Below, in pieces: positions 1-5,699 of a stretch of 5,772 bases of DNA. A program made the translations under genes and the position numbers. Position 1 is the stretch's first letter. Each line of letters begins with the position of its first letter. Below the pieces are notes generated by a model. The model was not told where the DNA came from and did no database searches. It worked only from the letters and a program-made list of their open reading frames with translations. Where the stretch lies: contig DATIXD010000255.1 of NCBI GenBank assembly GCA_035518875.1, positions 1 to 5,772 of the forward strand, written 5' to 3'. This stretch comes from DATIXD01 sp035518875. Its GTDB lineage: Bacteria > Pseudomonadota > Gammaproteobacteria > Methylococcales > Methylococcaceae.

Positions 1-576
1 GCGCCCTACTGGCGGGTCGCGCTACAGCACGATTGGAACGGGCAATACCTCGCCCTCGGCACCTTCGGCCTGCAGGCCAACCTCTATCCGAGTCGCGACA
101 TGAAATCCGCCGGCACCAACCAGTACACCGATCTCGGGGCCGATCTGACGTATCAATACCTGGGATCCATGGAGCACATCTTCGAATTCCGGGGTTCCTA
201 TATCCGAGAGCATCAGCAACTGGATGCCAGCCGCGCGCTGGGACTCTCTAGCCAGTCCGGCGTGATGCTGAATACCCTCAACGTGAACGGCAGCTATACC
301 TTCCAGCAGACTTATTCGGCCAACCTCGGTTTCGTCAATGTCACCGGCACGAACGACCCCTTGCTATACACTGATTACACGTCGGCCCGGCCTAACAGCC
401 AGTGGTTTGTCACCGAGTTCGATTACGTGCCCTTCGGCAAGAGCGATTCTCCGGGAGGCTCCTGGCTAAATCTTCGCTTCGCGCTCCAGTACGTGGCCTA
501 TACCAAGTTCGACGGCTCCACCAAAAACACCGGGGACAACAATACTCTGTTCCTGAGCGGGTGGCTGGCGTTTTGA
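1..576 (+). CDS. C-terminal part of a probable outer-membrane beta-barrel protein (5' truncated by window)
   Basis: The reading frame is open from base 1 to the TGA at 574-576 and gives 191 residues; the start lies left of the window. An internal ATG at 100 is not the likely start, because the upstream frame (beginning APYWRVALQHDWNGQYLALG) has the same character. The chain shows alternating polar and hydrophobic or aromatic residues in short strands separated by Gly/Asn/Asp/Ser-rich turns. It has no cytoplasmic-type helices and ends in LSGWLAF, a terminal Phe that fits the C-terminal signal recognised by the BAM machinery. I infer an outer-membrane barrel, perhaps a porin-like or electron-transfer-associated protein. 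Similar uncharacterised barrels occur, from memory, near multiheme cytochromes in metal- or sulfur-oxidising proteobacteria, but no heme motif is visible here. The substrate is unknown. It is followed by a 489-base gap, so it is probably not in the glgB operon. Confidence 0.72.
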   Translation, partial: APYWRVALQHDWNGQYLALGTFGLQANLYPSRDMKSAGTNQYTDLGADLTYQYLGSMEHIFEFRGSYIREHQQLDASRALGLSSQSGVMLNTLNVNGSYTFQQTYSANLGFVNVTGTNDPLLYTDYTSARPNSQWFVTEFDYVPFGKSDSPGGSWLNLRFALQYVAYTKFDGSTKNTGDNNTLFLSGWLAF

Positions 577-602
577 TTCCTAGCAGCGCATCTGATTCGC
601 TC

Positions 603-617
603 CCTTCCAGGAGAAGG
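603..617 (+). other. Small hairpin just downstream of the barrel gene
   Basis: CCTTC (603-607) pairs with GAAGG (613-617) around the 5-base loop CAGGA, and CTCC (600-603) can pair with GGAG (620-623) as an outer stem. No T-run follows, so this is not a convincing intrinsic terminator. It could protect the 3' end of the upstream mRNA. Confidence 0.25.
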
Positions 618-629
618 CAGGAGATTCTC

Positions 630-675
630 AGGGCCCGGGCAATCCAGCGATAATCGGGGCGGCTTTCTGGGCCCT
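630..675 (+). terminator. Weak terminator-like inverted repeat after the barrel gene
   Basis: AGGGCCC (630-636) is matched by GGGCCCT (669-675), a perfect 7-base inverted repeat, followed by ATCTTTTGG. The 32-base loop is long for a Rho-independent terminator, and GGGCCC is itself a palindrome that can arise by chance. This is the best candidate for the 3' end of the upstream transcript, but the support is thin. Confidence 0.25.
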
Positions 676-695
676 ATCTTTTGGACCTTCGCGAC

Positions 696-854
696 ATGCC
701 ATTTAACCTCAGTAATCTTGGACTATCGGTCAAGCTTTTGTTTTCCGGGTATCTGATCGCTATCGGCTATGGCGTGGCGCTGGTCCGGCGCTACGTTCAA
801 TTCGCGCAACGATCGGTGGCAACGACAAAGCTGGCTACGGCGCTTCAAACTTAG
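696..854 (+). CDS. Possible small one-helix membrane protein or N-terminal remnant of a longer one
   Basis: An ATG at 696 opens 52 codons ending in TAG at 852-854. After a short polar start (MPFNLSNLGLSVK) comes a hydrophobic run with glycines, LLFSGYLIAIGYGVALV (about residues 14-30), then RRYVQFAQR. This is a typical inward-positive single transmembrane helix. An in-frame TTG at 681 would add five residues. There is no clear Shine-Dalgarno before either start, which counts against it. From memory, the SVKLLFSGYLIAIG stretch resembles the N-terminal helix of longer membrane proteins in beta- and gammaproteobacteria, some found near cytochrome genes. If so, this may be a truncated remnant. 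It could also be a chance ORF. Confidence 0.35.
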   Translation: MPFNLSNLGLSVKLLFSGYLIAIGYGVALVRRYVQFAQRSVATTKLATALQT

Positions 855-937
855 GAAGTCATTGCTTGGTGGTGGCAGTTGCACTTGATGCAACGCACGC
901 TCCGCCCGAATTCCGTTGGCAAATTCAAATTTCTGGC

Positions 938-966
938 TGAGGTAAAAGCCGAGCGGGCTGTATAAT
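938..966 (+). promoter_or_regulatory. Probable sigma70-type promoter for glgB-P450
   Basis: A perfect TATAAT occurs at 961-966, preceded directly by CTG. At the usual 17-base spacing the -35 position reads TGAGGT (938-943), a poor match to TTGACA, so the promoter may depend on an activator or on the strong -10. Transcription would start near 973, giving a leader of about 93 bases before glgB. TTGACG at 1002-1007 resembles a -35 box but has no acceptable -10 at the right distance. Confidence 0.55.
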
Positions 967-1014
967 GCCCACGATTCGGACGGTGTGAACCGACCATAGG
1001 CTTGACGCTTACAG

Positions 1015-1035
1015 TTCGGGCAGCTCCCGCCCGGA
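1015..1035 (+). promoter_or_regulatory. Hairpin in the glgB leader
   Basis: TTCGGGC (1015-1021) pairs with GCCCGGA (1029-1035), seven pairs with one G-T, around the loop AGCTCCC. A competing pairing of CGGG (1017-1020) with CCCG (1026-1029) is possible. It sits about 20 bases before the Shine-Dalgarno, so it could affect translation or mRNA stability. No T-run follows and no known riboswitch class is recognised. Confidence 0.3.
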
Positions 1036-1053
1036 ATTCAACGACCCAGCAAT

Positions 1054-1057
1054 AGGA
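1054..1057 (+). promoter_or_regulatory. Shine-Dalgarno of glgB
   Basis: AGGA lies 8 bases before the ATG at 1066. This spacing supports that start. A second purine stretch, GAAGG, touches the ATG and is too close to act as the site. Confidence 0.6.
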
Positions 1058-1065
1058 CTTGAAGG

Positions 1066-3297
1066 ATGAACCATCCGACCCTCCCCCCCGATCTGCAGAA
1101 GCTCGTCAACGCCACACACAGGGACCCGTTTGCAGTCCTTGGTCGGCACAGGGAAAACGACGGCTTGCTGGTACGGGTCTTACTCCCCCATGCCGAGACC
1201 GTGAGCGTTGCCGAGGGTGGCCATACTTTGCAGCGGATCGAGGGGACGGACATTTTCGAATGGTGGGGGGCTGCCGCCGACGTGCCCGAGCGCTATCGAC
1301 TCATCTGGCGCGATGACGAACACCGCGAGCATATTGCCCACGACCCCTACTGTTACCCTCCGCAGCTGTCCGACTTCGATCTGCATCTGTTCGGCGAGGG
1401 GAAGCACTGGCACGCGTACCGACTCCTGGGAACACGGGTCCACGAGACGGATGGCGTCGCCGGCGTGCTGTTCTCCGTATGGGCGCCGAGCGCCGCGCGC
1501 GTCAGCGTGGTGGGTGACTTCAACCGCTGGGATGGGCGTGCCCATCCGATGCGTGTCCACGGCAATGGGGTTTGGGAGTTATTCATCCCCGATCTTCCCG
1601 CCGGCATCGTTTACAAGTATGAAATTCGGGCCAAGAACGGCGACATTTTCCTGAAGACCGACCCCTACGGTCGCCGCTTCGAGGTGCGACCCAATACCGC
1701 CTCCATCGTCGAGCCGCCGAGCACGTTCAAATGGGGCGACGAACAGTGGCTGAAAGATCGCGCAAAGTTCGACTGGCAGCGTGAGCCCATATCGATCTAT
1801 GAGGTACACCTGGGCTCCTGGCAGCGGGGTCCGGAGGGCGAGATGCTGAACTACCGGGAGCTCGCGCCTCGCCTGGTGGCGCACGTGAAAGCCCTGGGCT
1901 TCACCCACATCGAGCTCATGCCGATCACCGAGCACCCCTACGACAAGTCCTGGGGCTATCAGACGACAGGCTACTATGCCCCGACCAGCCGCTTCGGCAG
2001 CCCGGACGACTTCCGCTGGTTCGTCGATTTCTGCCACCAGAGCGGCATAGGCATCATTCTGGATTGGGTGCCGGCCCATTTTCCCAAGGACGCCCATGGG
2101 TTGGCTTGGTTCGATGGCACCGCCCTGTATGAGCACGAGGACCCGCGCCTGGGCGAACACTTGGACTGGTCTACCCTGATCTTCAATTTCGGGCGCTACG
2201 AGGTGAAGAACTTTCTGATTTCCAGCGCCCTGTTTTGGCTGGAAGAATTCCACGTCGATGGACTGCGCGTCGACGCAGTGGCCTCCATGTTATACCTGGA
2301 CTATTCCCGCGAGGAGGGACAGTGGGTTCCCAACCGTTACGGTGGACGCGAGAACCTGGAAGCCATCGACTTCATGCGCGAGCTCAACGAGGTCGCGCAT
2401 CATCAGGTGCCCGGGGCGCTCATCATGGCTGAAGAGTCCACCTCATGGCCGCAGGTAACCAAGCCGACCTATGTGGGCGGGCTCGGTTTCGACCTCAAGT
2501 GGAACATGGGCTGGATGAACGACACCCTGCGTTACATGGAAAAAGAGCCGATCCATCGCCAGTATCACCAGGGCGAGATCACCTTCAGCATGCTCTATGC
2601 GTTCACCGAGAATTTCCTGCTGCCGTTCTCCCACGACGAAGTGGCCCACGGCAAACACTCCCTGCTCTATAAAATGCCGGGGGACGAGTGGCAACGCTAC
2701 GCGAATCTCCGCCTGCTGTACGTGTACATGTTTACCCACCCGGGGAAAAAGCTCCTGTTCATGGGCAGCGAATTCGGCCAAGGCCAAGAGTGGGACAGCA
2801 CAGCAGTGCTCGACTGGTACGTGCGGGATTATCCGTTCCACCAGGGCGTAGAGCGGCTCGTTCGCGACCTCAACGGCCTGTACCGCGGCGAACCGGCGCT
2901 GCATGTCCTTGATTTCGACTGGCAAGGTTTCGAGTGGGTCGACTGTCACGACGCGCAGAATTCGACCCTCGTCTATCTGCGCAGGACCGGTGAGGACTTC
3001 CTCGTGGTAGTGGTCAATTTCACCCCGGTGCCCCGGGTGGATTACCGCATCGGTGTTCCCACAGCAGGCACATATCAGGAAATCATGAACTCCGATGCAA
3101 GTGATTACGCCGGCAGCGGAATGGGTAACGGGGAACGTCTACTCGTAACCGAGGAGAGGGCCTGGATGGATCGGCCCCATTCGCTGTTGATCACCCTTCC
3201 GCCCCTGGCAGGGATCGTCCTCAAGCTTCAACCGAAGCCGGCCACGCAGAGCGAAGGGGAGACTGCTTCGGCCCCTGGCGAGGCGGTAGAAGACTGA
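1066..3297 (+). CDS. glgB: 1,4-alpha-glucan (glycogen) branching enzyme GlgB
   Basis: 743 residues, complete; E. coli GlgB is 728. The enzyme cuts an alpha-1,4 glucan and rejoins the fragment by an alpha-1,6 bond, branching glycogen in the cytoplasm. The N-terminus has the family signature HRDPFAVLGRH (residues 18-28). Two N-terminal beta-sandwich modules (CBM48 type, about 15-110 and 125-215) precede the GH13 barrel (about 245-600) and a C-terminal beta domain (about 615-722). GH13 motifs are intact: DWVPAHF (D333, H338), GLRVDAVAS with nucleophile D403, MAEEST with acid/base E456, and FSHDEVAHGK with D524. Their spacing (53 and 68 residues) equals that of the E. coli triad D405, E458 and D526. 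A short Ala/Glu-rich tail (about 723-743) extends beyond the last domain. The ATG at 1066 is backed by AGGA 8 bases upstream. No other glycogen gene is visible. The next gene starts 11 bases after its stop. Confidence 0.97.
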   Translation: MNHPTLPPDLQKLVNATHRDPFAVLGRHRENDGLLVRVLLPHAETVSVAEGGHTLQRIEGTDIFEWWGAAADVPERYRLIWRDDEHREHIAHDPYCYPPQLSDFDLHLFGEGKHWHAYRLLGTRVHETDGVAGVLFSVWAPSAARVSVVGDFNRWDGRAHPMRVHGNGVWELFIPDLPAGIVYKYEIRAKNGDIFLKTDPYGRRFEVRPNTASIVEPPSTFKWGDEQWLKDRAKFDWQREPISIYEVHLGSWQRGPEGEMLNYRELAPRLVAHVKALGFTHIELMPITEHPYDKSWGYQTTGYYAPTSRFGSPDDFRWFVDFCHQSGIGIILDWVPAHFPKDAHGLAWFDGTALYEHEDPRLGEHLDWSTLIFNFGRYEVKNFLISSALFWLEEFHVDGLRVDAVASMLYLDYSREEGQWVPNRYGGRENLEAIDFMRELNEVAHHQVPGALIMAEESTSWPQVTKPTYVGGLGFDLKWNMGWMNDTLRYMEKEPIHRQYHQGEITFSMLYAFTENFLLPFSHDEVAHGKHSLLYKMPGDEWQRYANLRLLYVYMFTHPGKKLLFMGSEFGQGQEWDSTAVLDWYVRDYPFHQGVERLVRDLNGLYRGEPALHVLDFDWQGFEWVDCHDAQNSTLVYLRRTGEDFLVVVVNFTPVPRVDYRIGVPTAGTYQEIMNSDASDYAGSGMGNGERLLVTEERAWMDRPHSLLITLPPLAGIVLKLQPKPATQSEGETASAPGEAVED

Positions 3298-3308
3298 TCG
3301 CTGCACCC

Positions 3309-4766
3309 GTGCCTGATCTTCCGGGTCCGTCGCCCACGCCCGTTGTCGGCCGCTGGGGTAACGTGCTGCAATTTGGCCGAGACCCTATCGGTCACGCCGG
3401 CGGGTTGTTCGAGCGTTATGGCGACGTGGTCATGCTCGTTAAGGGTGGTAGGACCAATCTGTACTCCCCGCTCGATCATTGCACCGGCACTGTGCTCGCC
3501 TTTGGGCCGGAGGCGACCCGCACTGCCAGCACCCATCATGAGATCTATTTCAAATATCCGCTCTCCGGCCCACGCTATCGGCTGAGAAATCGTTCGAAGC
3601 GCACCGCGCCGCTCAAACATTTCGGTGTGGGATTGTTCGGCGTCAATCTCGAGGAACATCGGCAGCATCGCCGCTTGGTCATGCCTGCCTTTCATACCAA
3701 GCGCGTGGAGTCTTATTGCGACACCATGGTCCAGATCACCGAGTCATTCCTCAATGGTTGGCGGGTGGGCGAGCAGCGCAACATGAAGGATGAATTGCGG
3801 CTTCTGACCATGCGCATCGCCACGACTACCTTGTTCGGGGCTGACATCGGCGAACACGGACGCGACATCGGTACGCTGCTGCAAGCGGCATTCCGCCTGC
3901 TCGCCCATCCGCTGCTTCGGCTATTCCCCTATGACCTGTCGGGACTGCCTTTTCACCGGTTCCTGACGCTGATCGGCCAGTTGGATGTGGAGATGCGCCG
4001 CATCATCGAGCAGAAACGCAAGAGCGGTGGCGACGGCGGAGACATGCTCTCGATTCTGCTGCAGGCGCGCGATGCCGAGAGCGGTCTGACGCTCAGCGAA
4101 GACGAATTGATTGGCCATACCAATGTCTTCTTTCTTGCCGGCCATGAAACCACGGCTAATGCGTTGACCTGGACGTTGTTCCTGCTCTCACAACACCCGG
4201 AGGTCCTGGCCGAGTTAGTGGACGAACTCGAATCGGTGCTGCGCGGGAGCGCACCGACCGTGCAACAACTCGAACAGCTCCCATTCCTTGACCAGGTCGT
4301 CAAGGAAAGCCTGCGCATGTTCCCGCCGGCGATGTTCAATGGCCGGGTCACCTCCCAACCCACCGAGTTTTGCGGCTACGAGCTACCGGCGGGCATGGAA
4401 GTCTTCGTGAGCATCTATCACACGCATCGCATGCCGGAAATCTTTCCCGATCCCGCCTGTTTTAGGCCGCGGCGTTGGGAAACGATCAATCCCTCGATTT
4501 TCGAATATAACCCTTTCAGCGCCGGGCCAAGACTGTGCGTCGGCTGGCAATTCGCGCTCCAGGAGATGAAGATCGTGTTGGCGATGCTGATGCAACGGTT
4601 CCGACTTCAATGTGTGCCTGATCTCGAGATCGATCGCGGCGGGATTATCGTACTAACCCCGCAGGCCGGATTACCGATGACCATTCACGCCCAGGACCGG
4701 CAGTTTTCCCGGGCTGTGGGCGGCGTGCGCGGGAACGTGCGAGAGATGGTGGAGCTGCCAAGGTGA
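3309..4766 (+). CDS. Cytochrome P450 monooxygenase
   Basis: 485 residues, complete, somewhat longer than the roughly 400 common for soluble bacterial P450s. Visible motifs in order are: a proline-rich N-terminus (LPGPSPTPVVG, 4-14) with no membrane anchor; a C-helix HRQHRRLVMPAFH (117-129), where His replaces the Trp of WxxxR as in many bacterial members; the I-helix oxygen-binding AGHETT (277-282); ExxR as E333-SL-R336; the meander-region FRPRRW (385-390); and the heme loop FSAGPRLCVG (401-410 plus V411-G412) with proximal ligand C410. It is therefore likely an active heme-thiolate oxygenase. The substrate cannot be inferred, and no ferredoxin or reductase gene is present, so electrons must come from partners encoded elsewhere. 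The start is the GTG at 3309, 11 bases after the glgB stop. No Shine-Dalgarno is seen and no ATG/GTG/TTG occurs in frame just upstream, which suggests translation coupled to glgB. A tail after about residue 463 (RQFSRAVGG onward) lies outside the core fold. Confidence 0.95.
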   Translation: MPDLPGPSPTPVVGRWGNVLQFGRDPIGHAGGLFERYGDVVMLVKGGRTNLYSPLDHCTGTVLAFGPEATRTASTHHEIYFKYPLSGPRYRLRNRSKRTAPLKHFGVGLFGVNLEEHRQHRRLVMPAFHTKRVESYCDTMVQITESFLNGWRVGEQRNMKDELRLLTMRIATTTLFGADIGEHGRDIGTLLQAAFRLLAHPLLRLFPYDLSGLPFHRFLTLIGQLDVEMRRIIEQKRKSGGDGGDMLSILLQARDAESGLTLSEDELIGHTNVFFLAGHETTANALTWTLFLLSQHPEVLAELVDELESVLRGSAPTVQQLEQLPFLDQVVKESLRMFPPAMFNGRVTSQPTEFCGYELPAGMEVFVSIYHTHRMPEIFPDPACFRPRRWETINPSIFEYNPFSAGPRLCVGWQFALQEMKIVLAMLMQRFRLQCVPDLEIDRGGIIVLTPQAGLPMTIHAQDRQFSRAVGGVRGNVREMVELPR

Positions 4767-4789
4767 CAGGGGCTCGCTTTAACCTTCAC

Positions 4790-4807
4790 AGGGTTGATTT
4801 ACCCTTT
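4790..4807 (+). terminator. Weak terminator-like hairpin after the P450
   Basis: AGGGT (4790-4794) pairs with ACCCT (4801-4805) around the loop TGATTT, followed only by TT and then GCG. It lies 24 bases after the P450 stop. The short stem and lack of a T-run make it a poor intrinsic terminator. Confidence 0.25.
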
Positions 4808-4843
4808 GCGCGATGGAGTACGCTATCAGGCTGGCGTCACACC

Positions 4844-4876
4844 GCCTCGTTTCGGGGACGACTCGTGACACGAGGC
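4844..4876 (+). other. Inverted repeat downstream of the P450 (possible transcript end)
   Basis: GCCTCGT (4844-4850) is perfectly matched by ACGAGGC (4870-4876) across a 19-base loop. Inside it, CTCGT (4862-4866) pairs with ACGAG (4870-4874) around GAC, so the two folds are mutually exclusive. No T-run follows. It may be a transcript-end structure, a protein-binding site, or the relic of a mobile-element end. Confidence 0.3.
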
Positions 4877-5113
4877 TACTGCTGGAGAACGGCAGATTTC
4901 GGCACTAGTTTCCTAATTTGAAACAAATGCCTAAGCGACTTCTCGTTGCATGACGCCGGACATCGTGGCAGCGATTTTTAGATGACGAGTTGCCGTAAGG
5001 GGTGTTGTTGTTCGATCTGGCGGTGGATGCGCCGCAAGTGGCTAAGATCCATTCAATGACCGATTTGTACCCCTCAGCTGACACTTAGCATGATCAACTC
5101 GACCGTCGGCACT

Positions 5114-5145
5114 TCGGCCTTATGGAAAGCTTCACATAAGGCCGA
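5114..5145. repeat. 32-base palindrome at the left edge of the repeat region
   Basis: TCGGCCTTATG (5114-5124) is the exact reverse complement of CATAAGGCCGA (5135-5145). The ten bases between (GAAAGCTTCA) are also largely self-complementary around AGCT. Overall 28 of 32 positions pair. The right arm runs directly into the left 34-base inverted repeat, sharing AAGGCCGA. This could be a protein-binding site or cruciform at a mobile-element end. Confidence 0.75.
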
Positions 5146-5171
5146 TTATGCAAAGTCGTTAATTATGGAAA
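5138..5171 (+). repeat. Left arm of a 34-base inverted repeat (two cores, 17-base period)
   Basis: It starts AAGGCCGATTATGCAAAG and matches the reverse complement of 5493-5526 at 30 of 34 positions. It contains two core units, GATTATGCAAAG at 5144 and a degenerate AATTATGGAAAC at 5161, exactly 17 bases apart. Two in-phase cores on one DNA face pattern fit a multimeric recombinase- or transposase-binding site. I infer an element end or accessory site for the recombinase encoded to the right. Confidence 0.8.
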
Positions 5172-5236
5172 CTGCTCGGCCGGCCGGCCATAAACTTCAG
5201 ATAGGATGGGGCCTAGCTGTGGGCAATGTTGTTTTC

Positions 5237-5250
5237 GACTCCGCATAATT
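5237..5250 (-). repeat. Degenerate core copy, inverted
   Basis: GACTCCGCATAATT matches the GACTATGCATAATC core seen at 5507-5520 at 11 of 14 positions. Alone it would be unconvincing; its place between clear copies makes it a plausible decayed site. Confidence 0.3.
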
Positions 5251-5270
5251 TCGGTTCCGCTCGGAACTGA
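5251..5270. repeat. Tight 20-base palindrome
   Basis: TCGGTTCCG (5251-5259) and CGGAACTGA (5262-5270) pair over nine positions (one G-T) with only CT between. The centre is too tight for an RNA loop unless the inner pairs open, so a DNA-binding dyad is as likely as a hairpin. It directly abuts the degenerate core at 5237-5250. Confidence 0.45.
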
Positions 5271-5422
5271 GGATTGTGCGGCAAGGGACGATCTCGAGCC
5301 CTGCCACGGCCCGCTTGCCACGTGGGGCGCCTGACCAACCTGAGCTTCGCGCCGAGATATATGGGCCAAGTTACCGCGTAATCGGCCGCCTGTTGCTTTC
5401 GTCAATCTCCAGCATACGCTGT

Positions 5423-5434
5423 GATTATGCAAAG
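5423..5434 (+). repeat. Single core copy GATTATGCAAAG
   Basis: This is an exact 12-base copy of the first core of the left arm (5144-5155), in the same orientation and 279 bases downstream. No second core occurs 17 bases on, so it is a half-site compared with the two paired arms. Confidence 0.6.
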
Positions 5435-5492
5435 CCGGGAATCTGCGCCAGCCCCGTCGCGCAGTGGCTTGCCGCGGATTCCAGCCCCATAA

Positions 5493-5526
5493 TATGCATA
5501 ATCAACGACTATGCATAATCGGCCTT
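5493..5526 (-). repeat. Right arm of the 34-base inverted repeat (two cores, 17-base period)
   Basis: Read on the minus strand it starts AAGGCCGATTATGCATAGTC and matches the left arm at 30 of 34 positions. TATGCATAATC occurs exactly at 5493-5503 and 5510-5520, again 17 bases apart. The cores here are better conserved than in the left arm, and each is a near-palindrome around ATGCAT. The arm lies 173 bases before the recombinase start codon. Confidence 0.8.
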
Positions 5527-5533
5527 GAACGAA

Positions 5534-5547
5534 ACCGCTGTCGCGGT
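5534..5547 (+). other. Short hairpin between repeat and recombinase
   Basis: ACCGC (5534-5538) pairs with GCGGT (5543-5547) around the tetraloop TGTC. A second small stem, GCCTT (5563-5567) with AAGGC (5573-5577), lies nearby. Neither is followed by a T-run. Secondary structure near the end is a known trait of IS91-like elements, but these stems are short enough to be chance. Confidence 0.3.
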
Positions 5548-5577
5548 AGTGGTTGCCGGCCGGCCTTGGCGTAAGGC

Positions 5578-5608
5578 TTGACGGGAGCCCCTTGGCGGCC
5601 CTGATATT
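5578..5608 (+). promoter_or_regulatory. Weak candidate promoter for the recombinase gene
   Basis: TTGACG (5578-5583) is a good -35 match. GATATT (5603-5608) is a 4-of-6 -10 match, but at a long 19-base spacing. It lies about 90 bases before the start codon. It is given only because some promoter is expected here. Confidence 0.22.
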
Positions 5609-5659
5609 CCCTTTCATTTTTCCAGTCCCCACGAGGCTCGTTTTGCAGGAGCATGGTGG

Positions 5660-5673
5660 TGCTGCATGCAGCA
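5660..5673. promoter_or_regulatory. Perfect 14-base palindrome in the recombinase leader (possible operator)
   Basis: TGCTGCATGCAGCA is exactly self-complementary and sits 26 bases before the recombinase ATG. Outer ATGG (5653-5656) and CCAT (5679-5682) extend the dyad imperfectly. It could be an operator, or a hairpin limiting access to the nearby Shine-Dalgarno. Confidence 0.4.
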
Positions 5674-5688
5674 TTCATCCATTGCTTC

Positions 5689-5693
5689 AGGAG
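5689..5693 (+). promoter_or_regulatory. Shine-Dalgarno of the recombinase gene
   Basis: AGGAG lies 6 bases before the ATG at 5700. This is strong support for that start over the other ATG codons at 5721 and 5733. Confidence 0.7.
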
Positions 5694-5699
5694 CCTCCC

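Larger units (their letters stand above)
4767..5113. other. Gene-free stretch between the P450 and the repeat region
   Basis: No frame of convincing length or coding character is seen on either strand. The base composition looks more AT-rich and irregular than in the two genes to the left. It holds two hairpins near the P450 end (annotated separately). The stretch around 4900-5100 shows no recognised motif. It may be decayed former coding or mobile DNA, but no parent gene can be named. Confidence 0.5.

Noticed and set aside
855..966. Possible CxxCH-like heme motif around the TGCACTTGATGCAACGC stretch
   Set aside because: The frame that puts two cysteines near each other contains a stop, and no His follows the second Cys. 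The other open frame has no cysteine pair.
1579..2253. 224-codon minus-strand frame inside glgB
   Set aside because: It is antisense to the conserved GH13 domain. Long antisense frames are expected in GC-rich coding DNA, and the glgB frame is certain.
3228..3695. 155-codon minus-strand frame over the glgB-P450 junction
   Set aside because: Shadow of the two real genes, with no independent coding evidence.
5066..5090. Short stretch with CAGCTGACAC resembling an insertion-sequence end
   Set aside because: No matching inverted partner or transposase is visible in the window, so an insertion-sequence end cannot be supported.
5176..5190. GGCCGGCCGGCC run, with a similar CCGGCCGG at about 5556
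   Set aside because: Simple GC-rich palindromic sequence common in such genomes; no arrangement ties it to the repeat cores.
5163..5432. 89-codon minus-strand frame across the repeat region
   Set aside because: It starts inside the core repeat at 5423-5434, has no good Shine-Dalgarno or recognisable domain, and its composition is that of translated noncoding DNA.
5276..5518. 80-codon plus-strand frame ending in the right repeat arm
   Set aside because: No recognised motif and no convincing start signal; the end is formed by the repeat sequence.
5402..5674. 90-codon minus-strand frame containing LCIIVDYA and LCIITAYA
   Set aside because: Those similar peptides are simply the translated DNA cores of the repeats, and the frame overlaps the recombinase leader. 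It is a repeat artefact.
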